A DNA stretch of 64,000 nucleotides. It comes from Thermoplasmata archaeon. GTDB taxonomy: Archaea; Thermoplasmatota; Thermoplasmata; Thermoplasmatales; Thermoplasmataceae. Shown here piece after piece: positions 41,715 to 55,948 of the stretch. The stretch is taken from NCBI GenBank assembly GCA_021810575.1, contig JAJZIN010000002.1, positions 5,477 to 69,476 of the forward strand, written 5' to 3'. Each line of letters opens with the position of its first letter. Within the stretch, counting starts at the first letter, position 1. The position numbers and the translations under genes are program-made. A model generated the notes under the pieces. It was given only the letters and a program-made list of their open reading frames with translations. It was not told where the DNA came from and made no database searches.

Positions 41715-44700
41715 AAGAAATTGTTGAATCGTTTTTTAAGAATGAAAGTATTGTAAATCACCAGATTGACTCAATGAATGCATTTGTTGCAACACCAGAT
41801 AATCCAGACAGTTTAATGCAGAAAATAGTAGACGAAACTAAACTGTCAGATGATGATGAACCTGGAGTTATTACACTCGACAAGACAAAAACAGCAGGAA
41901 AAGAAATAAAAATATACTTTGGAAGACAGAAGGAGAGAGGCAGGTTCGTAGGAGATACGACCATAAGGGTTGATATGCCAGAAATTAAGGAAGCATCTGG
42001 TGCAATAAATCAAATAACACCCCAGGAAGCAAGGATAAGAGATTTAAATTATACTGCACCTATTAGTCTTAAACTCAGGGTATCCGAAGACGGCATAGAA
42101 AGAGAACCCGAAACCATTAAGATCGGCGAAATGCCAGTGATGGTTAGAACTAAAGTATGCACACTGTACGGATCAAATCTAGACAGGTACATTGAAAAAA
42201 CAAATGGGGAGAAAAATAATGCCCCAATCAATGGAACCAGAAAACAGAAATTACAGTATGTGGGTGAAGATCCAACTGATTCAGGAGGATATTTTATTAT
42301 AGGTGGAAGTGAAAGAGTCATTGTATCACTGGAGGATCTTGCACCAAATAAGATTCTCGTTGAAAAGGAAGAGAAGTATGAAACACAGGTTGAGATTGCC
42401 AAGGTATTCTCTCAGGCTGGAGGATACAGAGCCATGACTGCTCTGGAAAAGAGTAGAGACGGTGATATCAACGTTTCTATTCCAAGCGTACCTGGTTCAA
42501 TACCTCTTGTTATTCTGATGAAGGCTCTGGGTATGGAAAAGGATAACGAAATTCATGATGCAATATTTTCAGTAAGCGGAATGAACCCAATTATTTATTA
42601 TAATCTTGAGGCCGCCAGAGACCCAAAGATTCACCCACCAAATGGTGTTGTTTTTACAGAAGATGCTATTAACTATTTGGAAAAGAGATTTGCTGCAGGT
42701 CAGGCAAAAGACTTCAGGGAAAAGAAAATTTCACAGATTATAGACAAATCGCTCCTCCCACATCTTGGTGACAAGATTGAGGATAGATTCAAAAAAGCGC
42801 TTTACTTAGGTAGAATGGCAAGATCATTGCTAGAACTTAATCTTGGAATTAGGAAAGAGGATGACAAGGATCATTTATCAAACAAGAGGGTAAAACTGGC
42901 AGGGGACCTTATGGACGAACTTTTCAGAAACGCTTTTCAGTCCGTTGTTAAAGATTTGAAATATCAGCTTGAAAAGACATATAACAGAAAGAAAGGTTTG
43001 AGAATCAAACCAGCCATAAGGCAGGATCTTTTAACACAAAAAATACTCCACGCCATGTCTACAGGAAACTGGATAGGTGGAAAAACCGGTGTATCCCAGC
43101 TTTTAGATCGTGTTTCAAATGTTAGCACACTGAGTCATCTGAGAAGGATTATTTCTCCGTTAACAAGATCACAGCCACATTTTGAGGCAAGAGATCTTCA
43201 CCCAACTCAATGGGGTAGAATATGTCCTAACGAAACACCTGAAGGCCAGAATTGCGGACTGGTGAAGAATGGTGCCCTTTTGATGAATATATCAGAAGGA
43301 GCGGAACCCCTTGACATAGTGGAATTCCTGAATGCTAACGGAATCAGGGAACCAACAAAGGAAGAAGGAAGCATGGGGAGAGTATATATCAACGGCGATC
43401 TGGTTGGGTACCATGAAGATCCAATTGGACTGACAAACACCATCAGAAAGACCAGAAGAAAAGGGGAACTATCATCAGAGGTTAATGTAAGATATGATGA
43501 TTCTACAAACGAGGTAATTATAAACTGTGATAGGGGAAGAATTAGAAGACCATTAATTGTAGTTGAAGATGGTAAACCGAACATATCAAGAGAAACTCTT
43601 GAAAAGTTAAGATTGGGTGATATGGAACTAAAGGACCTTACATCCATAGGGGCTATTGAATGGATTGATGCTGAAGAGGAAGAAAATCTTTACATTTCAT
43701 TATATGCCTATGACTTCCCGGAAAGATGTCCAAGATGCGACACTCTTCTTTACAGAGGTATTGTAGAATGGGTCAATCAGGGAGAGTCTAAGATAAAACT
43801 GATGTGCCAGAAATGTGGTAAGGAATTTGATGGAAAAAGCTTACTGTCAAAGGAACACACCCATCTTGAAATTGATCCATCAATGATTCTTGGAGTCACC
43901 GCATCAATGATACCATATCCTGAGCACAATTCATCACCAAGAGTCACCATGGCGTCTGCGATGACTAAACAGAGTATCGGGTTATCAGCAACAAACTTCA
44001 GGACAAGAACAGATACAAGAGGACATTTCATGCATTATCCTCAAATCCCAATGGTGAAGACACAGGTAATGGATTATGTGCATTACGATAAAAGACCTGC
44101 AGGACAGAATTTTGTGGTTGCCATAGTATCATACCAGGGATACAATATCCAGGATGCTATTGTTTTCAATAAATCTGCTGTAGAGAGGGGTCTTGGAAGA
44201 AGTAACTTCTTCAGAACATATACTGCCGAAGAAAGAAGATACCCTGGAGGACAGGAGGATCGATTTGAAATTCCAACACATGACGTAATGGGAGCTAGAA
44301 TGGAAAATTTCTACATGAATCTTGATCAGGATGGTATTATAAATCCTGAAGCCTATGTTGAAGGTTCTGATGTACTTGTTGGAAAGACATCACCACCCAG
44401 ATTCCTTGAAGAGGGAAATGAGAGGCTGGGTCCACAGAAGAGGAGAGAATCATCCATAACCATGAGGCCAAACGAAAACGGATATGTGGATAATGTTATA
44501 CTAACTGTATCAGAAAGCAACAGTAAAATTGTTAAGATTAAGGTGAGAAGTGACAGGATTCCAGAGCTTGGAGACAAATTTGCATCCAGGCACGGGCAAA
44601 AGGGTGTAATCGGGGCACTTATTGCCCAGGAGGATATGCCATTCACAGAATCAGGAATTATCCCTGATATTCTCATAAATCCACATGCAATCCCTTCAAG

Positions 44701-45309
44701 AATGACCATTGGTCATATACTGGAAATGATTGGGGGAAAGGTTGCCTCAATGAGGGGAAGTACTGTAGATGGTACAATATTCAAGGGGGAACCGGAACAG
44801 TCCCTAAGAGAAGAGCTTCTGAAATATGGTCTTACCTATGACTGTACTGAAACAATGTATGATGGAATAACCGGAAAGAGACTGGAAGCACAGATATTCA
44901 CTGGAGTAATATATTACCAGAAACTTCATCATATGGTTGCAGGTAAATTCCATGCAAGATCAAGGGGACCGGTGCAGATACTAACCAGGCAGCCAACAGA
45001 AGGTAGGTCAAGACAGGGAGGACTGAGATTTGGTGAAATGGAGAGAGATACCTTAATCGCACACGGAGCCGCCATGGTTATAAAGGACAGACTTCTTGAT
45101 CAGAGTGATGGCACAATACTGTATGTGTGCGGTAACCAGTCATGCGGTCATATTGCAATTATGGATAGGAGAAAAGGTACTTTGAGATGCCCGGTTTGTG
45201 GAAATACTGGAAATATACATCCAGTTGAAACAAGCTATGCATTCAAGCTGATGAGAGATGAACTGATGTCAATGGGTGTAATGATGAGATTAATACTGGG
45301 TGATCTGAA

Positions 45310-45313
<4 letters not shown>
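41711..45313 (+). CDS. rpoB: RNA polymerase subunit B (undivided)
   Basis: The 1200-residue product is a single polypeptide; methanogens and halophiles split it into B'' and B'. It has RPB2 domains in order: the protrusion and lobe, ending near [15 protein letters not shown]; the fork, with [23 protein letters not shown]; the hybrid-binding part with [25 protein letters not shown]; and the catalytic Lys-rich [13 protein letters not shown]. Zinc cysteines are seen in [19 protein letters not shown] and near the end in [14 protein letters not shown]. It overlaps rpoH and rpoA1 by four bases each. Confidence 0.97.
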
Positions 45314-49598
<4,285 letters not shown>

Positions 49599-49600
49599 AC

Positions 49601-50044
49601 TTGGCTTCGAAAGGAATAGTTATTGACAACAGGATAATGGAATACAGGGCACTTTTTGAAAAGGTTGCCAGAGGAGTACAGCCAGAAGAATGCATGGAGA
49701 ACGAAGACATGGTGGTGTTTATCGTGGGGGAAAGAAGAATGGCAGAGATGTTCAAAAGAAATCAAAATGTCATTCAAAACCTCAGGGAAAAGATAAACAA
49801 ACACATTCTGGTTGCCGAGTATTCCAAAGACCTTCTCACATTTATCAAGAATCTGTATTTCAGATACGGGGTTAAGGAGATCGACATTTCATGGAAACAG
49901 GGTCAGGTTGACGTTCAGGTCGGTGTGGAATTATCTGAGGTTGGAAAGGCCATTGGCAAAGAGGGTAGAAACGTAAAACTCATGAAGGAAGTTGCATCAA
50001 GGTTTTACGAAATAAGGAATTTTGGGATTAAGCAGCCTGCCTGA
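49601..50044 (+). CDS. nusA: NusA-like transcription/KH-domain protein
   Basis: Archaeal NusA is a short protein of two KH domains that follows the rpo genes. The 147-residue product has ENEDMVVFIVGERRM in the first domain and VDVQVGVELSEVGKAIGKEGRNVKLMKEVA in the second, with the GKEG loop of KH. The start is TTG, preceded by AAGGGTGAATAA. In many archaea rpl30e precedes it and rps12-rps7 follow; neither is found here, and the next gene is aIF1A after 97 bases. Confidence 0.9.
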   Translation: MASKGIVIDNRIMEYRALFEKVARGVQPEECMENEDMVVFIVGERRMAEMFKRNQNVIQNLREKINKHILVAEYSKDLLTFIKNLYFRYGVKEIDISWKQGQVDVQVGVELSEVGKAIGKEGRNVKLMKEVASRFYEIRNFGIKQPA

Positions 50045-50086
50045 TCCTTTTTACCCATATTTTTAGTTTTAGAGGAAAAACTTCGG

Positions 50087-50094
50087 TTATAAAA
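50087..50094 (+). promoter_or_regulatory. TATA box of the aIF1A-rio1-KH operon
   Basis: TTATAAAA lies about 51 bases before the aIF1A ATG; the predicted leader of about 25 bases contains GAGGT upstream of the start. Confidence 0.45.
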
Positions 50095-50141
50095 GTAAAT
50101 ATACGGAAATCGTATGACATACTACAACATGAGAGGTTATA

Positions 50142-50471
50142 ATGCCGTATAAGAATAATGACGATAATGAAGAAAATTTTACGAGAGTAATAGTTCCAAA
50201 CAAGAGAAAGGGTGAACTCTATGGTATAGTTGAAAAGCTATCAGGTGGGTCCCATCTTTCAGTTATGTGTGAGGATGGCTACACAAGAACGGCCAGGATA
50301 CCAGGTAAGATGAAGAAGAGGATGTGGATAAGGGAAAACGATCTGGTAATCGTAAAGCCATGGCAGTTCCAGACAGAAAAGGCTGATATTGTTTACAGGT
50401 ATACTCAAACACAGGCAAATTATCTGAGCAGAAATTCTGCTCTGCCAGAACTTATTAACATATTTAAATAG
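50142..50471 (+). CDS. Translation initiation factor aIF1A
   Basis: aIF1A occupies the ribosomal A site during initiation and helps scan and join subunits. The 109-residue OB-fold protein has RKGELYGIVEKLSGGSHLSVMCEDGYTRTARIPGKMKKRMWIRENDLVIVKPW, an exact fit to the eIF1A core, with a short acidic N-terminus (NNDDNEEN) in place of the basic one of eukaryotes. It is followed after eight bases by rio1, a conserved archaeal pairing. Confidence 0.94.
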   Translation: MPYKNNDDNEENFTRVIVPNKRKGELYGIVEKLSGGSHLSVMCEDGYTRTARIPGKMKKRMWIRENDLVIVKPWQFQTEKADIVYRYTQTQANYLSRNSALPELINIFK

Positions 50472-50479
50472 AGCAAGAG

Positions 50480-51238
50480 ATGGAAGATAAAAGCGCACTG
50501 AAACAGCTAATTGACAGGGACGAATTCAATTTCAATGAGTTCATAGACGAAAAGACCGAAGGTCTTGTTTTTGACAAAAGAACCCTTGACAACATATATA
50601 CCCTCTTCAAGCAGTTCAATATAAAATATGTTGACTATCCCATATCATCAGGGAAGGAATCACTGGTCTTCAAGGTGGAAGGAGAGAAGAAGGGTATTGT
50701 GATGAAGATATTTAAAACATCAACACTGAGATTTCAGCATATAAATGACTATATAGATGGAGACCCAAGATTTGCAAAGCAGAGAAAATCAAGGGGATCA
50801 CTTATATTCGTCTGGGCAAGGAAGGAATATGCCAATCTTCTGGAGTGCAGAAAATTTGGTATACGAACACCAGAACCCATGGCAGTGGAAAAGAACATAA
50901 TCCTCATGAGTTACATTGGTGACAGGAGGTCTCCGGCAAAGAAGTTAAAGGATGTGAACGAGCAGGATATGCAGTTATATTTTAATTCATCAATGAACGA
51001 ATACAGGAAGATGGTGGAAAAGGCAAAAATTATCCATGCTGATTTCAGTGAATATAATGTACTCTGTTACCGAAAGAAATCCTATATTATTGATATGGGT
51101 CAGGCTGTTTCATATAAGCATCCAAAGGCAAAGGACTTTCTTGTGAGGGATATGAATAATATGAAGGCATTTGCAAAGAGAAATGGCTTGGAATTTAATT
51201 TAGATGAGCCAGTATTTCCAGGTGAAAGAGATGAGTGA
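50480..51238 (+). CDS. rio1: RIO1 family serine protein kinase
   Basis: RIO kinases act in late 30S/40S maturation. The 252-residue product has the RIO1 features: nucleotide loop SSGKES at 56-61, Lys76 in VMKIFKTSTLRFQ, the flexible loop FAKQRKSRGSLIFVWARKEYANL, catalytic HADFSEYN (Asp188, Asn193) and metal Asp205 in IDMGQAV. Together with the KH protein that follows (a Dim2/Pno1 homologue) it forms a ribosome-biogenesis operon behind aIF1A. It overlaps that gene by eight bases. Confidence 0.94.
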   Translation: MEDKSALKQLIDRDEFNFNEFIDEKTEGLVFDKRTLDNIYTLFKQFNIKYVDYPISSGKESLVFKVEGEKKGIVMKIFKTSTLRFQHINDYIDGDPRFAKQRKSRGSLIFVWARKEYANLLECRKFGIRTPEPMAVEKNIILMSYIGDRRSPAKKLKDVNEQDMQLYFNSSMNEYRKMVEKAKIIHADFSEYNVLCYRKKSYIIDMGQAVSYKHPKAKDFLVRDMNNMKAFAKRNGLEFNLDEPVFPGERDE

Positions 51239-51809
51239 GGAAAGCGATCACATAGAAAATTCAATCAGTATAAGAATACCAAGAGACAGGATAGGTGCTC
51301 TGGTAGGTAGGGAAGGAAAAACAAAGAAAGACATAGAGGAAATGTCGGGATGCATTCTTGACATAGACTCTACGGATGGAGATATTCTGGTAACTGCAAA
51401 GGAAAGTACAGATCCACTGAAGGTAAACGCAACAGCTGAGGTAGTGAAGGCCATAGGAAGAGGTTTCAGTCCGGAAAGGGCATTCTATCTTTATAGCGAT
51501 GGATTTCAGCTTGTGGTAATTTCTCTCAGGGAATTTGCAAGAAAAGGATCAAACAGGATCAATGAAATAAAGGGAAGAATTATAGGCAGGCAGGGGAAAA
51601 CAAGGCAAATAGTTGAAGATATCACAGACTGCTTCGTATGCGTTTATGGTGATACTGTATCTCTCATAGGAGATTACATTTCAATGAGATATGCACTGCA
51701 GGCACTTCAGATGATAATCGAGGGAAAGAAGCAGAGAACAGTTTACACCTACCTAGAATCAAAGGCAAAGGAACTTAAGGCAGAAAGGATCGCAGAATCT
51801 TTCAGATAA
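51231..51809 (+). CDS. KH-domain protein, Dim2/Pno1-like
   Basis: The 192-residue protein has two KH domains: SIRIPRDRIGALVGREGKTKKDIEEM and INEIKGRIIGRQGKTRQIVEDITDCFVCVYGDTV, both with GxxG loops. The second ends in the family pattern MRYALQALQMIIEGKKQRTVYTYLES typical of archaeal Dim2/Krr1-type proteins, which bind the 3' end of 16S rRNA during maturation. ATG 51231 is preferred over an in-frame start at 51204 because AGGTGA is well placed. Confidence 0.88.
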   Translation: MSEESDHIENSISIRIPRDRIGALVGREGKTKKDIEEMSGCILDIDSTDGDILVTAKESTDPLKVNATAEVVKAIGRGFSPERAFYLYSDGFQLVVISLREFARKGSNRINEIKGRIIGRQGKTRQIVEDITDCFVCVYGDTVSLIGDYISMRYALQALQMIIEGKKQRTVYTYLESKAKELKAERIAESFR

Positions 51810-51891
51810 TTTCATTTTTACAAATTTCAAATCATGATTTTTGGTGTACTCATTGAATACAGCATAAAATAGGCAGGATCACATTAATAAC

Positions 51892-51899
51892 ATATATAT
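51892..51899 (+). promoter_or_regulatory. TATA box of initiator tRNA-Met
   Basis: ATATATAT is centred about 27 bases before the tRNA start, so transcription may begin almost at its 5' end. Confidence 0.5.
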
Positions 51900-51922
51900 C
51901 CAAATAACAAATACGGTATAAC

Positions 51923-51997
51923 AGCGGGGTGGGGTAGTTAGGAAATCCCGACGGGCTCATAACCCGTAGATCGATGGTTCAAATCCATTCCCCGCTA
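51923..51997 (+). tRNA. Initiator tRNA-Met (anticodon CAT)
   Basis: The 75-base cloverleaf has acceptor AGCGGGG paired with CCCCGCT, anticodon loop CTCATAA and T loop TTCAAAT. Two archaeal initiator marks are seen: an A1:U72 pair and three consecutive G:C pairs (GGG/CCC) next to the anticodon loop. No intron; CCA not encoded. Its last three bases are also the stop codon of the convergent hemD. Confidence 0.92.
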
Positions 51998-52669
51998 TTG
52001 CGAATTTATGAAGTCTATAAGTTCACTGAATGATTTCTTTCCATCAAATCTTATATTCACGAAGCCTGCTTCTTTTAGGGTTGAAAAAGTTGTCTTTCCA
52101 ATAGGATAGGCAGGATTATCTAAATATCTACCACCAGTATACTGATTGAATAATTTGACCTCGAGTGGTGAAGTGAATATCAGGGCTATTTGTTTATTCT
52201 TTACGGCCCTGGCTATGTTATCTCTCTGATCGATATTCTCATATTTGTAAAGATAGAAGTTTTCACTGTAAATTCCTGCCTTCCTTAGATCTTCATTGAG
52301 CACACTGGAATGGGTCATGCCTCTAGGAATCAGTACCCTTTTTGGCTTATAATCCGCTATAAAAGATGCAAAGCCTCCAGAATAGGAATCACTGCATACC
52401 AGTGGATTGTTGACATATTTCATCAATTCTCTTGCAGTGGAATCACCAATGGAGAATATCATCATCTTTTCATCGATTTCACTGTATATACTGAAAAAAT
52501 ATCTGACTCCTGTGGAACTGGTGAAAGCAATACCATCAAACATTTCAAGATCCAGAGATTTTACATTATCAAGTTTTAAGATCCTTACTAAAGGTATATT
52601 CAGAACCTCTTTTCCCCTTATTTCAACCTCTTTGAATTTTTCTTCTGGTCTAAAGCTAATAATCACCAT
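51995..52669 (-). CDS. hemD: Uroporphyrinogen-III synthase
   Basis: HemD cyclises hydroxymethylbilane with inversion of ring D. The 224-residue product is a diverged member; low conservation is usual in the family. Visible hallmarks are AFTSSTGVRYFF near residue 50, FSIGDSTARELM, KRVLIPRG near residue 110 and FTSPLEVKLFNQY, IGKTTFSTLKEAGF. Its position at the end of hemL-hemC-hemD supports the call. It overlaps hemC by 14 bases and shares three bases with the convergent initiator tRNA gene. Confidence 0.85.
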   Translation of the reverse strand: MVIISFRPEEKFKEVEIRGKEVLNIPLVRILKLDNVKSLDLEMFDGIAFTSSTGVRYFFSIYSEIDEKMMIFSIGDSTARELMKYVNNPLVCSDSYSGGFASFIADYKPKRVLIPRGMTHSSVLNEDLRKAGIYSENFYLYKYENIDQRDNIARAVKNKQIALIFTSPLEVKLFNQYTGGRYLDNPAYPIGKTTFSTLKEAGFVNIRFDGKKSFSELIDFINSQ

Positions 52670-53501
52670 AATTCATTATCTCTTTTACATTTCTGGCGAC
52701 CATTTCAGCCTCCTGTAAAGTTCTGACCTTAATCCTGATGGAAATCACATTTTCCCTGATATTTATATCCATATAGAGAAATTCAGTCTCAGGATTATAC
52801 AGAATTCCATTTGGCACTGAGCAGCCCATGTTAAAAATGCCCGATATCCTTCGTTCAACATCCCATCTCTTTCTGGCAGTTGGATCTTCTGTGATCTTTA
52901 TATCATCATAATTAGGGGAATCCTTCCTTGCTATTACAGCTATTATGCCCTGACCTGGAGCAGGAACAAAAATACTCTCATCAAGAATCTCATAATCTCT
53001 ACTGGGATACATTCTTACCATTGCGGCCTCTGATAATACTATCCCATCGTAATTCCCAGCATCCAGCTTATTTAACCTTGTATCAATGTTACCCCTAAGT
53101 CCGAATACATCCCAGTTCTTAGCATGTTTTCGAATCTGTTCTTCTCTTCTGGGTGACGAGGTTCCAATTTTCATCCTTCCAGTCCCTTCCAAATCTCTCC
53201 TAAAGACTATCACGTCATGATAATTTTTCCAGTCAAAAACAGAGACAACTTCAAGCTCTTTGTTCAAAATTGTCGGCAAATCCTTTCCACTGTGCACCGC
53301 ACAGTCCAGATCCCCATTTAGCACCATCCTGTTTATTTCGTTAACAAAAAGACCCTGTCCACCAATCTCCTTTAGCGGTCTCTCCCTATCCATGTCTCCC
53401 TTACTTCTGATCTTAACAATTTCATGGTTTCTACCAAGAATATTGGTAAACATCTCAGTTTGAATTAATGCTAACCTGCTCTCTCTCGTTCCTATCTTCA
53501 T
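52656..53501 (-). CDS. hemC: Hydroxymethylbilane synthase (porphobilinogen deaminase)
   Basis: HemC polymerises four porphobilinogens. The 281-residue product starts MKIGTRESRLALIQTEM, the classic family N-terminus, and has CAVHSGKDLPT, GTSSPRREEQI, GLRGNIDTRLNKL, FVPAPGQGIIAV and Cys227 in NMGCSVPNG for the dipyrromethane cofactor. It overlaps hemL by 47 bases, the longest same-strand overlap in this operon. With hemL and hemD it supplies uroporphyrinogen III for haem or corrinoids. Confidence 0.94.
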   Translation of the reverse strand: MKIGTRESRLALIQTEMFTNILGRNHEIVKIRSKGDMDRERPLKEIGGQGLFVNEINRMVLNGDLDCAVHSGKDLPTILNKELEVVSVFDWKNYHDVIVFRRDLEGTGRMKIGTSSPRREEQIRKHAKNWDVFGLRGNIDTRLNKLDAGNYDGIVLSEAAMVRMYPSRDYEILDESIFVPAPGQGIIAVIARKDSPNYDDIKITEDPTARKRWDVERRISGIFNMGCSVPNGILYNPETEFLYMDINIRENVISIRIKVRTLQEAEMVARNVKEIMNYGDY

Positions 53502-54756
53502 TCATATCAAACTCCAGGGTGTACACCATCTTAAAAACAGCCATTTCAACCTCCTCTGGTGTATGTGCCATACCAACAAAAGACGCCTCAAACTGACCGG
53601 GTGAAAAATAGATTCCGTGCTTTTTGGAAAAATTAAAAAATTTCATGAACTTTTTTCTGTCTGATTTCAGAGCCGTTTCGTAGTTCCAAACCCTTTCTTC
53701 ATTAAAGAAAACGGTAAACATGTTATAGACCCTGTTTACCTGAATGCCCATATCAGAGAAACTCTTCAATTTATCCTCAACCCACGTTGCCAGACTTATT
53801 GTATATTCATAATCTTTGTCTTTAAGGAAATTCAGGGTTGCCAGCCCAGACGCAACAGTAAATGGATTTGCGCTGAATGTTCCAGATTGATACACATTTC
53901 CTTCTGGGCTGATCCTATTCATTATATCTGCTCTTCCACCAAAGAGACCAACAGGCATTCCACCACCAATTATTTTGCCCATAGTTGTTAAATCTGGCTT
54001 AACACCTATAATATCCTGATAGGCTCCGTATCTGAATCTAAATCCTGTAATAACCTCATCAAAAATCAACAATGCGCCATATTCTTCCGTGATCTCCCTG
54101 AGAAATTTCAGGAATCCTTTCTCAGGTCCAATTACGCCAAGATTGCCAAGAACCGGCTCCGTAATAACCGCTGCTATATCCTTTCCATGTAGTTTAAATA
54201 ATTCCCTTATGGATTCCTCATTGTTGAAATCTCCCACAAGAACAGTTTTTGCAACTTCCTCCGGGATACCTGGGCTTGAAGGTGTACCGAAATTCAATGC
54301 ACCACTTCCAGCACTTACCAGTACGTAGTCATGGGCTCCATGAAATCCCGCATTCATCTTAAGTATCAGTTTTCTGCCTGTAAAGGCCCTCGCCAGCCGG
54401 ATTGCATGCATGGTTGCCTCAGTTCCTGAATTTGTGAATCTCATCTTTTCAATAGACGGAACAGCTTTTTGAATGATCTCTCCCAGTTCTATCTCATTTT
54501 CAGTGGGAACTCCTTCAGGGATCGTATTATCCAGCAAATACATTATTTCTTCAGCTATGGTGGTATTAGAATATCCAGCGAAATTAACACCAAAACCCAT
54601 GCAGAAATCCAGATATTCCTTTCCTTCCACATCAAAAATTCTGGAACCAGAAGCACGTGAAAAATATGTTGGATATGGCTCATAGAACCTAACAGGTGAA
54701 TTAACTCCACCAGGGAAAAGCCTGGATGCTCTTTTAAATAGATCATCGGAAAGCAT
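53455..54756 (-). CDS. hemL: Glutamate-1-semialdehyde 2,1-aminomutase
   Basis: HemL makes 5-aminolevulinate from glutamate-1-semialdehyde with PLP. The 433-residue product has FPGGVNSPVR near the N-terminus, FTNSGTEATMHAIRLARAFTGR, LLIFDEVITGFR and the PLP Lys261 in TTMGKIIGGGMPVGLFGG. It is the first gene of hemL-hemC-hemD. A minus-strand TATA element at about 54777-54786 is centred 26 bases upstream of the ATG. hemA and hemB, also needed for this route, are not in the window. Confidence 0.95.
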   Translation of the reverse strand: MLSDDLFKRASRLFPGGVNSPVRFYEPYPTYFSRASGSRIFDVEGKEYLDFCMGFGVNFAGYSNTTIAEEIMYLLDNTIPEGVPTENEIELGEIIQKAVPSIEKMRFTNSGTEATMHAIRLARAFTGRKLILKMNAGFHGAHDYVLVSAGSGALNFGTPSSPGIPEEVAKTVLVGDFNNEESIRELFKLHGKDIAAVITEPVLGNLGVIGPEKGFLKFLREITEEYGALLIFDEVITGFRFRYGAYQDIIGVKPDLTTMGKIIGGGMPVGLFGGRADIMNRISPEGNVYQSGTFSANPFTVASGLATLNFLKDKDYEYTISLATWVEDKLKSFSDMGIQVNRVYNMFTVFFNEERVWNYETALKSDRKKFMKFFNFSKKHGIYFSPGQFEASFVGMAHTPEEVEMAVFKMVYTLEFDMNEDRNEREQVSINSN

Positions 54757-54776
54757 GAAGGTATATTTTTTCCTAT

Positions 54777-54799
54777 CAATTTATGTTTTTCATTTTAAG
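54777..54799. promoter_or_regulatory. Divergent TATA elements for hemL and the TYW2-like gene
   Basis: On the minus strand ACATAAATT (about 54777-54786) is 26 bases before the hemL ATG. On the plus strand CATTTTAAG (54791-54799) is about 22 bases before the TTG at 54817. The two promoters are almost back to back. Confidence 0.4.
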
Positions 54800-54816
54800 G
54801 CAATAGAATTTATTGA

Positions 54817-55821
54817 TTGATCCAATTACTGAGGGATTTGAAAAATCTTGCAATGGAAGTTGAGGAAAAGGATGCAGAATCCTTCATAAAGAAAGCTAAA
54901 AGAGAAGGAAAATTAATCAGGAACCTGAGATCTCTGAAGGAAAATGGAAAGGTTATCATTCCAGTTAGAGAAAGAGTGCAATTTCAAAATGCAATATTAT
55001 GTGAAAGAGATTTCTCCAGGAAAGAAGATGTCACAGTACCTGATGTGATCAGCAGTATCATTGAAGATGGAAGTCAAAGGATCAGATGGCAGAGAATGGG
55101 AACTACAGTTGTATTCAGCAGGGATTATGACAAATTGGAAACGATCTCAAGAGTACTGGTAGAGAAGTCTATAGCAACGCAGGTGTACGTAAGGGATGGA
55201 AAAATTGAGGGTGAAATCAGAAAACCAAAACTCAGGCTTATTGCCGGAAAACCAGGCGATACAATGTATCTGGAAAATGGTGTTACCTTTATCACAAGCC
55301 CAGCTAGATTGATGATGAGCAAGGGAAATATAGTTGAAAGAGGTCTCCCATCAATCAGGAAGATAAATCCCAGAGCTGTGCTTGATATGTTTGCCGGTAT
55401 TGGTTATTTCTCCTTACCAATTGCAAAACTTGAAAGTGTTGAAAATGTAACGGCAATAGATCTCAATAAAGAGGCTCTTGAATATCTGGAAAAAAGTGCA
55501 GCTTATAATGGGGTAAAGGATAGGATTATAACTCGCAACATGGACTGCAGGCTTTTTATTACGGAAGAAAAGTATGATCTAGTAGTCATGGGAAATTTCA
55601 AGTCAAAAATTTATCTTCCTGCAGGTCTATCTCATGTTTCAAAGAATGGGTTCATTTTACTTCATCACCTGGAACTGACAGGTAATATCAAAAATAGTGT
55701 GTACGATATTATGAAATCTGCCAGATACCTTGGGTATTTATTAATGCCATTGGACAGTCACATTGTGAAATCCTATTCCCCACATGTATGGCATATAAGT
55801 TCACTATTTCAGGTGATCTAG
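54817..55821 (+). CDS. TYW2/Trm5-family tRNA-G37 modification enzyme
   Basis: This 334-residue Rossmann-fold SAM enzyme belongs to the Trm5/TYW2 family. The N-terminal part has IIPVRERVQFQN. ITSPARLMMSKGNIVERG and the SAM site VLDMFAGIGYFSLPIAK (about residues 188-204) resemble TYW2/Taw2 (MFSxGN, YAGIGYFTLP) more than Trm5. Taw2 transfers an aminocarboxypropyl group in wyosine synthesis at G37 of tRNA-Phe; Trm5 methylates G37. I favour Taw2 but cannot exclude Trm5. The start is uncertain: TTG 54817 is close to the TATA-predicted start, ATG 54853 is the alternative. Confidence 0.75.
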   Translation: MIQLLRDLKNLAMEVEEKDAESFIKKAKREGKLIRNLRSLKENGKVIIPVRERVQFQNAILCERDFSRKEDVTVPDVISSIIEDGSQRIRWQRMGTTVVFSRDYDKLETISRVLVEKSIATQVYVRDGKIEGEIRKPKLRLIAGKPGDTMYLENGVTFITSPARLMMSKGNIVERGLPSIRKINPRAVLDMFAGIGYFSLPIAKLESVENVTAIDLNKEALEYLEKSAAYNGVKDRIITRNMDCRLFITEEKYDLVVMGNFKSKIYLPAGLSHVSKNGFILLHHLELTGNIKNSVYDIMKSARYLGYLLMPLDSHIVKSYSPHVWHISSLFQVI

Positions 55822-55909
55822 TTATCAGGTTCTATTAGAACAAACGTTAGATTTAAGGCATTTTTTTCCAGAAATAGTTTATTCTCGAATTCAGATAGAA
55901 CACAACAAG

Positions 55910-55918
55910 GTTTAAAAC
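55910..55918 (+). promoter_or_regulatory. TATA box of the gene pair at 55949-56585
   Basis: GTTTAAAAC is centred about 35 bases before the ATG at 55949; initiation near 55940 gives a leader of nine bases. Confidence 0.4.
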
Positions 55919-55948
55919 CACCCTTAACATATTGCATTGAATAAAAAT

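Noticed and set aside
43207..43647. A 146-residue open frame antisense to rpoB
   Set aside because: Same reason: a shadow of a strongly conserved gene.
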